DNA of 64,000 nt from NCBI RefSeq assembly GCF_000373625.1, contig NZ_KB891995.1, positions 186,001 to 250,000 of the forward strand. Reading direction: 5' to 3'. The position numbers and the translations under genes were made by a program. This DNA is from Streptomyces sp. LaPpAH-108. Its GTDB lineage: Bacteria > Actinomycetota > Actinomycetes > Streptomycetales > Streptomycetaceae. Under the pieces are notes generated by a model. It worked only from the letters and a program-made list of their open reading frames with translations, was not told where the DNA came from and did not search any database. This document shows positions 7,727 through 16,044 of the stretch, piece by piece (the stretch's first letter is position 1; every line of letters begins with the position of its first letter).

Positions 7727-7742
7727 ACCTGACCGGTCAGGT
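7727..7742. repeat. Palindrome at the dnaB 3' end, site of transposon insertion
   Basis: ACCTGACCGGTCAGGT is a perfect 16-bp palindrome that overlaps the dnaB stop codon (TGA on the minus strand at 7739-7737). Its first five bases (ACCTG) are the right-hand copy of the putative target duplication. It may be part of the dnaB terminator or the feature that attracted the element. Confidence 0.55.
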
Positions 7743-9215
7743 CTGGGCCATGTCCACGAAGCGGGAGTAGTGGCCCTGGAAGGCGACCGTGATCGTGGCG
7801 GTGGGGCCGTTTCGGTGCTTGGCGACGATCAGGTCGGCCTCGCCCGCGCGGGGGGACTCCTTCTCGTAGGCGTCCTCGCGGTGGAGCAGGATGACCATGT
7901 CCGCGTCCTGCTCGATGGAGCCCGACTCACGCAGGTCGGAGACCATCGGCTTCTTGTCGGTGCGCTGCTCGGGGCCACGGTTCAGCTGGGACAGCGCGAT
8001 CACCGGGATCTCCAGCTCCTTCGCGAGGAGCTTGAGGTTACGGGACATGTCCGAGACCTCCTGCTGACGGCTCTCGGCGCGCTTGGAGCCGCCGGACTGC
8101 ATCAGCTGGAGATAGTCGATGACGACCAGCTTCAGGTCGTTGCGCTGCTTCAGACGGCGGCACTTGGCGCGGATCTCCATCATCGACAGGTTCGGGGAGT
8201 CGTCGATGTAGAGCGGGGCGGCCGAGACGTCCGGCATCCGGCGGGCCAGCCGGGTCCAGTCCTCGTCGGTCATCGTGCCGGAGCGCATGTGGTGCAGGGC
8301 GACGCGCGCCTCGGCGGACAGCAGACGCATCGCGATCTCGTTGCGGCCCATTTCGAGCGAGAAGACCACGCTCGGCAGGTTGTGCTTGATCGAGGCGGCC
8401 CGTGCGAAGTCCAGCGCCAGGGTGGACTTACCCATGGCGGGACGCGCGGCGATGACGATCATCTGACCCGGGTGCAGGCCGTTGGTCAGGGAGTCGAAGT
8501 CCGTGAACCCGGTGGGCACACCGGTCATCTCGCCGCTGCGCGAGCCGATCGCCTCGATCTCGTCGAGGGCGCCCTCCATGATGTCGCCGAGCGGCAGATA
8601 GTCCTCGCTGGTGCGCTGCTCGGTGACGGCGTAGATCTCGGCCTGGGCGCTGTTGACGATCTCGTCCACGTCGCCGTCGGCCGCGTATCCCATCTGCGTG
8701 ATGCGCGTACCCGCCTCCACCAGGCGGCGCAGCACCGCGCGCTCGTGGACGATCTCGGCGTAGTACTCGGCGTTCGCCGCCGTCGGCACGGTCTGGACGA
8801 GGGTGTGCAGATACGCCGCACCGCCGACCTTGTTGATCTCGCCGCGCTTGGTGAGTTCGGCCGCGATCGTGATCGGGTCGGCCGGCTCGCCCTTCGCGTA
8901 GATGTCGAGGATCGCCTGGTAGATCGTCTCGTGCGCGGGCTTGTAGAAGTCGTGGCCCTTGAGGATCTCGACCACGTCGGCGATGGCTTCCTTGGACAGC
9001 AGCATGCCGCCGAGGACGGACTGCTCGGCGTCCAGGTCCTGGGGCGGCACCCGCTCGAAGGAGGAACCTCCACCGTCCCAGTCACCGCTGTCCCGGCCGC
9101 GGTCGTGCTGCTCACCGCGGCCCCGGCCGGTCTCGCCACGACGGCGGGAGGCGGGCAGACGATCGCTGGGTCCGCTGTCGGCCCACGGATCGTCCAAGGG
9201 CTCGGAAATGCTCAA
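7737..9215 (-). CDS. dnaB: Replicative DNA helicase DnaB
   Basis: A 492-aa RecA-type hexameric helicase that unwinds DNA 5'-3' at the fork. After an acidic/arginine-rich N-terminal tail (~55 residues) comes the helical N-terminal domain (QDLDAEQSVLGGMLLSKEAI) and the motor domain with Walker A A-R-P-A-M-G-K-S-T near 255-263, Walker B L-V-V-I-D-Y-L-Q-L-M, and the arginine-finger loop near A-K-H-R-N-G-P. No intein is present. TTG 9215 follows GGGAGGAGG at a normal distance; a GTG three codons upstream is the alternative. The 3' end abuts the Tn7-like element. A perfect DnaA box lies in the upstream gap at 9398. Confidence 0.97.
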   Translation of the reverse strand: MSISEPLDDPWADSGPSDRLPASRRRGETGRGRGEQHDRGRDSGDWDGGGSSFERVPPQDLDAEQSVLGGMLLSKEAIADVVEILKGHDFYKPAHETIYQAILDIYAKGEPADPITIAAELTKRGEINKVGGAAYLHTLVQTVPTAANAEYYAEIVHERAVLRRLVEAGTRITQMGYAADGDVDEIVNSAQAEIYAVTEQRTSEDYLPLGDIMEGALDEIEAIGSRSGEMTGVPTGFTDFDSLTNGLHPGQMIVIAARPAMGKSTLALDFARAASIKHNLPSVVFSLEMGRNEIAMRLLSAEARVALHHMRSGTMTDEDWTRLARRMPDVSAAPLYIDDSPNLSMMEIRAKCRRLKQRNDLKLVVIDYLQLMQSGGSKRAESRQQEVSDMSRNLKLLAKELEIPVIALSQLNRGPEQRTDKKPMVSDLRESGSIEQDADMVILLHREDAYEKESPRAGEADLIVAKHRNGPTATITVAFQGHYSRFVDMAQT

Positions 9216-9674
9216 CCGAGCCACCTCCTCCCGTCCGCACAGCGGACCTCGCCACGCCTCTTTTGTACGGCACGGCACTGACAAAATGAGAGGCCCGGCT
9301 CCGGGTCCGGCGCGTCGGTGCACGACGTTTTCCAGGGCCGGGGCAGGGAGCGGGCGCCGGACCACGGTAGGCCCCTCGGCACCTTCAGCCAATCTGGTTA
9401 TCCACAGGCCATGTGGACGACGGCCCAGATGCTGTGGAGAACTCCCCGAAACCTGTGCACGACCCGGTGGACAGCCCTGTGAACAAGACCTCGATTCCCC
9501 GAGCAGGACCATCCTGACCTGCATCTTTGTCGTCCACTGGCTGTGCAGAAGAAAAAACTCCCCAGCCGGACCAAGATCACCTCGAACAACGCGCGAACGT
9601 ACGCGATCCAAGACCGAGAGTAAGGGTCGCAAGGCAATTGCATCGCTTACCTGTGGACGGATACATTGACGCCC
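9216..9674. other. Divergent dnaB/MATE control region with a DnaA box
   Basis: A 459-bp gap without genes. It contains TTATCCACA (9398-9406), a perfect DnaA box, and weaker TGTGGA/TCCAC words around 9430, 9535 and 9651. Promoters of dnaB (leftward) and the MATE gene (rightward) must lie here, but I cannot assign -35/-10 hexamers with confidence. Confidence 0.55.
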
Positions 9675-11012
9675 ATGACACAGGCTCCAGCGATCCCCCC
9701 GACCACGCGCCGACGGCACGACCGAGAGATCATCGCCCTCGCGGTCCCGGCCTTCGGCGCGCTCGTCGCCGAGCCTCTGTTCGTCATGGCCGACAGCGCG
9801 ATCGTCGGCCACCTCGGCACGGCCCAGCTCGCCGGTCTCGGCGTCGCGACCGCGCTCCTCACCACCGCCGTGAGCGTCTTCGTCTTCCTCGCCTACGCCA
9901 CCACGGCCGCCGTCTCCCGCCGTGTCGGCGCCGGTGATCTCCCGGCGGCCCTGCGCCAGGGCATGGACGGCATCTGGCTGGCCCTGCTCATCGGCGTGGC
10001 GGTCATCGCGGTGGTCCTGCCCCTGGCGCCGGACATCGTGCGCCTCTTCGGCGCCTCCGCGACGGCGGCGCCGTACGCCACCACCTATCTGCGCATCTCC
10101 ACCCTGGGCATCCCGGCCATGCTCACGGTGCTGGCCGCCACCGGTGTGCTGCGCGGTCTGCAGAACACCAGGACCCCGCTGTACGTCGCCGTCGGCGGCT
10201 TCGTCGCCAACGCCGTGCTCAACGCGCTGCTCGTCTACCCGGCCGGGCTCGGGATCGCGGGCTCGGCCTGGGGCACGGTCATCGCCCAGTGGGGCATGGC
10301 CGCCGTCTATCTCCTCGTCGTCGTGCGCGGGGCACGGCGGCACAAGGCGTCGCTGCGGCCCGACCTCGCCGGTATCAGGGCATCGGCCCAGGCGGGCGTT
10401 CCGCTGCTGGTCCGCACACTGTCCCTGCGGGCGATCCTCATGATCGTCACGGCGATGGCGGCCCGCCTCGGCGACGCGGACATCGCCGCCCACCAGATCG
10501 TCCTGTCCCTGTGGAGCCTGCTGGCCTTCGCGCTGGACGCGATCGCGATCGCCGGGCAGGCGATCATCGGCCGGTACCTCGGTGCCGCCGACGCCCCGGG
10601 CGCACGTGAGGCCTGTCGCCGCATGGTGCAGTGGGGCATCGCGGCCGGAGTCGTCCTCGGGGTGCTCGTCGTGGCCGCCCGACCGCTGTTCCTGCCGCTG
10701 TTCACCGGTGATTCCGTGGTGCGGGACGTGGCGCTGCCCGCCCTTCTGGTGGTGGCGCTCTCCCAGCCGATCTGCGGGATCGTCTTCGTTCTGGACGGCG
10801 TCCTGATGGGCGCGGGCGACGGACCCTATCTGGCCTGGGCGATGGTGATCACCCTGGCCGTGTTCACGCCGGTGGCGCTCCTCGTCCCGGTGCTGGGCGG
10901 CGGGCTCACCGCGCTGTGGGCGGCCATGACCCTGATGATGACGGTCCGCCTGCTCACCCTGTGGCTGCGGGCCCGCTCGGGCAAGTGGATCGTGACGGGC
11001 GCGAGCCGCTGA
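9675..11012 (+). CDS. MATE-family multidrug exporter
   Basis: A 445-aa polytopic membrane protein with about 12 hydrophobic segments. MATE exporters swap Na+ or H+ for cationic drugs or metabolites. The N-terminal pattern IIALAVPAFGALVAEPLFVM followed by D-S-A-I-V-G-H-L-G-T matches the DinF-like branch, and the second half repeats the pattern (VPLLVRTLSLRA; A-A-H-Q-I-V-L-S-L-W). Start ATG 9675 was preferred over TTG 9666; the region upstream is short. It is divergent from dnaB, an arrangement also seen in other Streptomyces. The substrate is unknown. Confidence 0.93.
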   Translation: MTQAPAIPPTTRRRHDREIIALAVPAFGALVAEPLFVMADSAIVGHLGTAQLAGLGVATALLTTAVSVFVFLAYATTAAVSRRVGAGDLPAALRQGMDGIWLALLIGVAVIAVVLPLAPDIVRLFGASATAAPYATTYLRISTLGIPAMLTVLAATGVLRGLQNTRTPLYVAVGGFVANAVLNALLVYPAGLGIAGSAWGTVIAQWGMAAVYLLVVVRGARRHKASLRPDLAGIRASAQAGVPLLVRTLSLRAILMIVTAMAARLGDADIAAHQIVLSLWSLLAFALDAIAIAGQAIIGRYLGAADAPGAREACRRMVQWGIAAGVVLGVLVVAARPLFLPLFTGDSVVRDVALPALLVVALSQPICGIVFVLDGVLMGAGDGPYLAWAMVITLAVFTPVALLVPVLGGGLTALWAAMTLMMTVRLLTLWLRARSGKWIVTGASR

Positions 11013-11079
11013 CGCGGTGCCCGGCTCCGGTACCCGGCTCCGGTACCCAGCGCCGAGGCGTCGGGCCGCCGTTGTCCCG

Positions 11080-11093
11080 GTTTCACGTGAAAC
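11080..11093. promoter_or_regulatory. parS site
   Basis: Perfect GTTTCACGTGAAAC palindrome between the MATE gene and rplI, in non-coding DNA. ParB/Spo0J binds this sequence near actinobacterial and Bacillus origins. Confidence 0.92.
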
Positions 11094-11156
11094 ATGCCGC
11101 ACCGACACCCGACCCATAGGCCACCGACGCTCCATCGCGTCCGGCGCCGCACGCGA

Positions 11157-11186
11157 AGAGGGGCCGCCCAGTGGGACGGCCCCTCT
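11157..11186 (-). terminator. Terminator of the rpsF-ssb-rpsR-rplI operon
   Basis: AGAGGGGCCG (11157-11166) pairs perfectly with CGGCCCCTCT (11177-11186) around a 10-base loop. It lies just beyond the rplI stop. Confidence 0.8.
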
Positions 11187-11211
11187 CTCAGCTGTTCAGC
11201 TGCGCACGGCG

Positions 11212-11658
11212 TCAGGCCGCGACAACCTCGACGCTGACCGTGGCGGAAACCTCGGGGTGCAGACGCACCGAGGTCTCGTGGGAGCCCAGGGTCTTGATCG
11301 GGGCGGACAGCTCGACACGGCGCTTGTCGACCTCGGGGCCACCGGAAGCCTTGATCGCGGAAGCGACGTCGGCCGGGGTGACGGAACCGAAGAGACGACC
11401 GGCGTCGCCGGAGCGAACGGCCAGACGGACCTTCACACCCTCGAGCTGGGCCTTGATCTGGTTGGCCTGCTCGATGGTCTGGATCTCGTGGATCTTGCGG
11501 GCGCGGCGGATCTGCGCCACGTCCTGCTCGCCGCCCTTGGTCCAGCGGATAGCGAACTTCCGCGGGATCAGGTAGTTGCGGGCGTAACCGTCCTTGACGT
11601 CGACGACATCGCCGGCGGCACCGAGGCCAGAGACCTCGTGGGTGAGGATGATCTTCAT
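11212..11658 (-). CDS. rplI: 50S ribosomal protein L9
   Basis: A 148-aa protein of full family length. The N-terminal domain begins MKIILTHEVSGLGAAGDVVD and continues V-K-D-G-Y-A-R-N-Y-L-I-P, the L9 signature that binds 23S rRNA; a long connecting helix and a C-terminal rRNA-binding domain follow. It is the last gene of the leftward rpsF-ssb-rpsR-rplI operon, 18 bp after rpsR, and a strong hairpin lies 26 bp downstream. Confidence 0.98.
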   Translation of the reverse strand: MKIILTHEVSGLGAAGDVVDVKDGYARNYLIPRKFAIRWTKGGEQDVAQIRRARKIHEIQTIEQANQIKAQLEGVKVRLAVRSGDAGRLFGSVTPADVASAIKASGGPEVDKRRVELSAPIKTLGSHETSVRLHPEVSATVSVEVVAA

Positions 11659-11676
11659 GTGTCGGTCACCCTTCCC

Positions 11677-11913
11677 TTATCGCGCGGTGGACGTGTAGGG
11701 CAGCAGCGCCATCTCACGGCTGTTCTTCACGGCCGTGGCGACGTCACGCTGGTGCTGCGTGCAGTTGCCGGTCACGCGGCGGGCACGGATCTTGCCGCGG
11801 TCGGAAATGAACTTCCGCAGCATGTTCGTGTCCTTGTAGTCCACGTACGTGACCTTGTCCTTGCAGAAAGCGCAGACCTTCTTCTTAGGCTTGCGCACAG
11901 GCGGCTTCGCCAT
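11677..11913 (-). CDS. rpsR: 30S ribosomal protein S18
   Basis: A 78-aa protein. It has the S18 core (Y-V-D-Y-K-D-T-N-M-L-R-K-F-I-S-D-R-G-K-I then R-A-R-R-V-T-G-N-C-T). The C-A-F-C pair near residue 15 together with the later C-T-Q-H marks the zinc-binding (C+) form; Streptomyces usually also keep a zinc-free S18 elsewhere for zinc starvation. It binds S6 on the small subunit, whose gene is in the same operon. Confidence 0.98.
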   Translation of the reverse strand: MAKPPVRKPKKKVCAFCKDKVTYVDYKDTNMLRKFISDRGKIRARRVTGNCTQHQRDVATAVKNSREMALLPYTSTAR

Positions 11914-11954
11914 GGTGTTTCTCCTGTGTGATCAAGAAGTGGGGATGCGAGCCC

Positions 11955-12539
11955 TTAGAAGGGGGGCTCGTCCGAGTAGCCGCCACCGCCGCCGGAGCCA
12001 CCGGAGCCGCCGCCCCAGCCGCCGCCACCCTGGTTGCCACCGGCGGGAGCGCCGGAAGCCCACGGGTCGTCGGCAGGAGCGCCGCCCTGGTTGCCGCCGG
12101 AGCCACCGCCCCAGCCGCCGCCACCGCCGCCGCTGTATCCGCCCTGGCCGCCGCGTGCGCCGCCGCCACCGCCGCCGGAGGTCTTGGTGACCTTCGCCGT
12201 CGCGTTGCGCAGGCTCGGGCCGACCTCCTCGACGTCCAGCTCGTAGACCGTGCGCTTGACGCCCTCACGGTCCTCGTAGGACCGCTGCTTCAGCCGGCCC
12301 TGCACGATGACGCGCATGCCGCGCTGGAGCGACTCCGCGACGTTCTCCGCCGCCTGACGCCAGACCGAGCAGGTCAGGAACAGGCTCTCGCCGTCCTTCC
12401 ACTCATTGGTCTGCCGGTCGAAGGTGCGGGGAGTGGACGCGACGCGGAACTTCGCGACCGCCGCACCGGACTGGGTGAAGCGCAGCTCGGGGTCGTCGAC
12501 AAGATTGCCGACGACCGTGATGACGGTCTCGCCTGCCAT
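11955..12539 (-). CDS. ssb: Single-stranded DNA-binding protein
   Basis: A 194-aa protein. An N-terminal OB-fold (MAGETVITVVGNLVDDPELR to about residue 110) binds ssDNA. A very glycine-rich linker (about 120-185) follows, and the conserved acidic tip ends D-E-P-P-F, which recruits replication and repair partners. It sits between rpsF and rpsR in the usual operon order. The tract of GGN codons gives long spurious frames on the other strand. Confidence 0.98.
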   Translation of the reverse strand: MAGETVITVVGNLVDDPELRFTQSGAAVAKFRVASTPRTFDRQTNEWKDGESLFLTCSVWRQAAENVAESLQRGMRVIVQGRLKQRSYEDREGVKRTVYELDVEEVGPSLRNATAKVTKTSGGGGGGARGGQGGYSGGGGGGWGGGSGGNQGGAPADDPWASGAPAGGNQGGGGWGGGSGGSGGGGGYSDEPPF

Positions 12540-12616
12540 GGGGGAACCTCTCGGCGGGATTGCTTCTCTGGCTGCTTGGTTGCTACTCGAATCCCGAGAT
12601 CAGCTGAGCCGAGGGC

Positions 12617-12907
12617 TCAGTGCATCTCGGGGCGGAGGACCTTGGTCCGGAGGACCGACTCGTTCAGGTTCATCTGGCGGTCGAGCTCCTTGACGACCGC
12701 AGGCTCGGCCTGCAGGTCGATGACCGAGTAGATGCCCTCGGGCTTCTTCTTGATCTCGTACGACAGACGACGACGGCCCCAGGTGTCGACCTTCTCCACC
12801 TTGCCGCCGCCATCGCGGACGACAGAGAGGAAGTTCTCGATCAGCGGGGAGACCGAACGCTCCTCGAGATCGGGGTCGAGGATGACCATCACCTCGTAGT
12901 GACGCAT
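12617..12907 (-). CDS. rpsF: 30S ribosomal protein S6
   Basis: A 96-aa protein of normal length starting MRHYEVMVILDPDLEE. The W-G-R-R-R-L-S-Y-E-I-K-K segment is the S6 hallmark. ATG 12907 has a strong GGAGGTGG site just upstream. First gene of the rpsF-ssb-rpsR-rplI operon; its promoter lies in the 278-bp gap to 13186, which also holds the start region of the next rightward gene. Confidence 0.98.
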   Translation of the reverse strand: MRHYEVMVILDPDLEERSVSPLIENFLSVVRDGGGKVEKVDTWGRRRLSYEIKKKPEGIYSVIDLQAEPAVVKELDRQMNLNESVLRTKVLRPEMH

Positions 12908-13185
12908 GTGGAACCCACCTCCTTTGGACTCAGCGGCCACGGTCGTTCCGTGGCAGGAGGGTCGTGATGCGTGCGCAACGGTATCGGCCGCCACTGACAG
13001 TCGGAGGCTTCCAAGGAAGTTCCGCGCAGTGACCTGGAAAGGTGCGGGCAGACACCGGTGCAGACGTTACAGAGTACCCGCACACCGGCTTCCGGTTGAA
13101 ATCAGGCCGTGGGGGCAGCCAATCTGTACACATCGGGTGTGTAAGGCGCTACAGTGCGCCGCCGCTATCCGCAGGAGGTGCCCCC

Positions 13186-13503
13186 ATGGCACAGGCATCG
13201 TTCCCGAACATCGCCGGCTCCCTCTTCGCCACCGACGGCAAGCCCCATCCGGTTCAGGACACCCTGACCGTGGCGACGCTGGTCCTCGGACTGCTCTCCT
13301 TCATCACGTCCTTCTTCCCCGGCCTCCACCTGCTCGCCTCCTGGGCCGGCCTGGTCGGGCTCGTCGGCGGCGCGTACGGGCAGTGGATCTCGGTGACCAC
13401 GCGCGAGCGTTTCGGCCTGGTCCTGGGCCTCGGTGCCTCCGGCATCGGCTTCCTGATCGGCATGGCCAACGGCGGCCTGTTCGGCGGTGTGATCGGCGGC
13501 TGA
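13186..13503 (+). CDS. Small membrane protein, function unknown
   Basis: A 105-aa protein with three predicted membrane spans: about residues 24-45 (VATLVLGLLSFITSFF), 48-68 (LLASWAGLVGLVGGAYG) and 77-100 (GLVLGLGASGIGFLIGMANG). GCAGGAGG lies a good distance before ATG 13186. No catalytic motif is seen. It stands alone between the ribosomal operon and femX. Confidence 0.8.
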   Translation: MAQASFPNIAGSLFATDGKPHPVQDTLTVATLVLGLLSFITSFFPGLHLLASWAGLVGLVGGAYGQWISVTTRERFGLVLGLGASGIGFLIGMANGGLFGGVIGG

Positions 13504-13695
13504 CCCACCCGTCACCCCGCGCACAGCACTCCTTCACCTCATCCACGAAGACACCCGGGGGCACCTTCCCGGCCACCGGCCGGGAAGAAGGTGCCGTACG
13601 CCCCAGTCGGGGCGCTCGCACCGGGCAGTAGGCTTCGCGCGAGAGCCGGAGCCCCTGTACCCATGGGGACACACCAGCCCGAGGAGCGCCCCGAC

Positions 13696-14817
13696 ATGAG
13701 CCTGACCCTGAGGACCATCAGCCGCGAGCAGCATCTGGCGTATATCCAGAGCCTGCCGGCGGCGAGCCACATGCAGGTCCCGGCATGGGCAGATGTGAAG
13801 GCCGAGTGGCGTTCGGAGAGCCTGGGCTGGTTCGACGAGCGCACCGGCGAGATGGTCGGCGCCGGGCTGATCCTCTACCGCCAGCTGCCCAAGATCAAGC
13901 GCTACCTCGCCTACCTCCCCGAGGGTCCGGTCATCAACTGGTTCGCGCCGAACCTGGAGGACTGGCTCCAGCCGATGCTGGCCCACCTCAAGCACCAGGG
14001 CGCGTTCTCCGTGAAGATGGGCCCGCCGGTGATCATCCGCCGCTGGAACGCGGAGACCATCAAGAAGGGCATCCAGAGCCCGGACGTGAAGCGCCTGCGC
14101 GACATGGAGGCCGACTTCATCGAGCCGCGCGCCTTCGAGGTGTCCGACAAGCTGCGCCGCATGGGCTGGCAGCAGGGCGAGGACGGCGGCGCCGGCTTCG
14201 GCGACGTGCAGCCCCGCTACGTCTTCCAGGTGCCGCTGGCCAACCGCTCCCTGGAAGAGGTCCACAAGAACTTCAACCAGCTGTGGCGCCGCAACATCAA
14301 GAAGGCCGAGAAGGCTGGTGTCGAGGTCGTCCAGGGCGGCTACCAGGACCTGGCGGAGTGGCAGCGGCTGTACGAGATCACCGCCGTGCGCGACCACTTC
14401 CGGCCGCGCCCGCTGTCGTACTTCCAGCGCATGTGGACGGCCCTCAACACCGAGGACCCCAACCGCATGCGGCTGTACTTCGCCCGCCACAACGGCGTTA
14501 ACCTGTCGGCGGCGACCATGCTGATCGTCGGCGGCCACGTCTGGTACTCCTACGGCGCCTCCGACAACATCGGCCGCGAGGTCCGCCCCTCCAACGCCAT
14601 GCAGTGGCGCATGCTGCGCGACGCCTACGCGCTCGGCGGCACCGTCTACGACCTGCGCGGCATCTCCGACTCCCTGGACGAGACGGACCACCTGTTCGGC
14701 CTGATCCAGTTCAAGGTCGGCACGGGCGGTCAGGCCGCCGAGTACCTGGGCGAGTGGGACTTCCCGCTGAACAAGCTGCTCCACAAGGCGCTCGACATCT
14801 ACATGTCGCGCCGCTGA
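13696..14817 (+). CDS. femX: FemX-type peptidoglycan bridge aminoacyltransferase
   Basis: A 373-aa member of the FemABX family, which uses aminoacyl-tRNA to add the cross-bridge residue to lipid-linked peptidoglycan precursors; in Streptomyces FemX adds the glycine. Features: two GNAT-like subdomains, a coiled segment (NFNQLWRRNIKKAEKAG) and the M-Q-W-R-M-L-R-D-A C-terminal block. ATG 13696 follows GAGGAGCG. It is about 100 bp upstream of the alanine-racemase-like gene on the same strand, probably one transcript. Confidence 0.92.
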   Translation: MSLTLRTISREQHLAYIQSLPAASHMQVPAWADVKAEWRSESLGWFDERTGEMVGAGLILYRQLPKIKRYLAYLPEGPVINWFAPNLEDWLQPMLAHLKHQGAFSVKMGPPVIIRRWNAETIKKGIQSPDVKRLRDMEADFIEPRAFEVSDKLRRMGWQQGEDGGAGFGDVQPRYVFQVPLANRSLEEVHKNFNQLWRRNIKKAEKAGVEVVQGGYQDLAEWQRLYEITAVRDHFRPRPLSYFQRMWTALNTEDPNRMRLYFARHNGVNLSAATMLIVGGHVWYSYGASDNIGREVRPSNAMQWRMLRDAYALGGTVYDLRGISDSLDETDHLFGLIQFKVGTGGQAAEYLGEWDFPLNKLLHKALDIYMSRR

Positions 14818-14917
14818 GCAGCGAACCTTTGATTCCATAGGCCTCGGGCGGCCCGCACCGGCCGCCCGGCTCCACCCCTTGATCCACCCCAGCCACGAGA
14901 AAGGTTCCGGTCCGGCC

Positions 14918-15949
14918 ATGGCGCTCACGCTCTACGTCGACACCGCGCGCTGGCGGGCGCACCACAAGCACGTGCAGGAGCAGTTCCCGGGGCTCGTCCC
15001 GGTCTGCAAGGGCAACGGCTACGGCTTCGGGCACGAACGGCTGGCGGAGGAGGCCACCCGGCTGGGCTCCGACATGCTGGCCGTCGGCACCACGTACGAG
15101 GCCGCGCGCATCAAGGACTGGTTCAGCGGCGACCTGCTCGTGCTGACGCCGTACCGGCGCGGCGAGGAGCCGGTGCCGCTGCCGGACCGCGTGGTGCGCT
15201 CGGTGTCGTCGGTCGACGGGGTGTACGGCCTCGTGGGCGCCCGTGTCGTCATCGAGGTGATGTCCTCGATGAAGCGGCACGGCATCAGCGAGCAGGACCT
15301 GCCGCAGCTGCACCAGGCCATAGAGAACGTCCGCCTGGAGGGCTTCGCCATCCACCTCCCGCTGGACCGCACCGACGGCACGGACGCGGTCGACGAGGTC
15401 ATCGGCTGGCTGGACCGGCTGCGCGCGGCCCGGCTGCCGCTGCACACCATGTTCGTCAGCCACCTCAAGGCCGACGAACTCGCCCGGCTCCAGCAGCGGT
15501 TCCCGCAGACCCGGTTCCGCGCGCGCATCGGCACCCGGCTGTGGCTGGGGGACCACGACGCCACGGAGTACCGCGGTGCCGTCCTGGACGTCACGCGCGT
15601 GGCCAAGGGCGACCGCTTCGGCTACCGGCAGCAGAAGGCGGCCTCCGACGGCTATCTGGTGGTCGTGGCGGGCGGCACGTCGCACGGAGTGGGACTGGAG
15701 GCCCCGAAGGCGCTGCACGGCGTCATGCCGCGCGCCAAGGGCGTCGCACGGGCCGGTCTCGCCACGGTGAACCGGAACCTGGCCCCGTTCGTCTGGAGCG
15801 GCAAGCAGCGGTGGTTCGCCGAGCCGCCGCACATGCAGGTGTCGATCCTGTTCGTGCCGTCGGACGCCCCCGAGCCGAAGGTCGGCGACGAACTGGTGGC
15901 CCATCTGCGGCACACCACCACGCAGTTCGACCGGATCCTCGACCGCTAG
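14918..15949 (+). CDS. Alanine-racemase-like PLP protein, probably not a classical racemase
   Basis: A 343-aa protein with the fold-type III PLP barrel of alanine racemase. V-C-K-G-N-G-Y-G-F-G (about residues 28-37) corresponds to the K-A-N-A-Y-G-H-G site with the PLP lysine. In the C-terminal beta domain, the G-Y-A-D-G segment that supplies the second catalytic base (Tyr) in true racemases appears replaced by V-A-G-G-T-S-H-G, and the usual V-C-M-D motif is also absent. It follows femX and may share its transcript, suggesting a role in peptidoglycan amino-acid supply or regulation; the reaction is uncertain. Confidence 0.85.
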   Translation: MALTLYVDTARWRAHHKHVQEQFPGLVPVCKGNGYGFGHERLAEEATRLGSDMLAVGTTYEAARIKDWFSGDLLVLTPYRRGEEPVPLPDRVVRSVSSVDGVYGLVGARVVIEVMSSMKRHGISEQDLPQLHQAIENVRLEGFAIHLPLDRTDGTDAVDEVIGWLDRLRAARLPLHTMFVSHLKADELARLQQRFPQTRFRARIGTRLWLGDHDATEYRGAVLDVTRVAKGDRFGYRQQKAASDGYLVVVAGGTSHGVGLEAPKALHGVMPRAKGVARAGLATVNRNLAPFVWSGKQRWFAEPPHMQVSILFVPSDAPEPKVGDELVAHLRHTTTQFDRILDR

Positions 15950-15968
15950 AGGCGCGAGACGGAAACGG

Positions 15969-16003
15969 AAAGGCCGTGTACGAGCAGCTCGTACACGGCC
16001 TTT
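15969..16003. terminator. Bidirectional terminator
   Basis: A perfect 16-bp stem (AAAGGCCGTGTACGAG, 15969-15984, with its complement 15988-16003) and a 3-base loop, with A-runs and T-runs outside. It serves both the rightward racemase-like gene and the leftward glycosyltransferase gene. Confidence 0.88.
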
Positions 16004-16044
16004 CTCCTGCCCGGAGTCCCGCTCGGGGCCTGGGCGCGCCCGGC

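Noticed and set aside
9216..11135. An open frame running from dnaB across the MATE gene on the minus strand
   Set aside because: It is the high-GC antisense shadow of the exporter; DnaB family length and the ribosome-binding site place the true start at 9215.
11955..12200. Gly/Pro-rich repeats near ssb as a separate gene
   Set aside because: They are the glycine linker of SSB seen in other frames.
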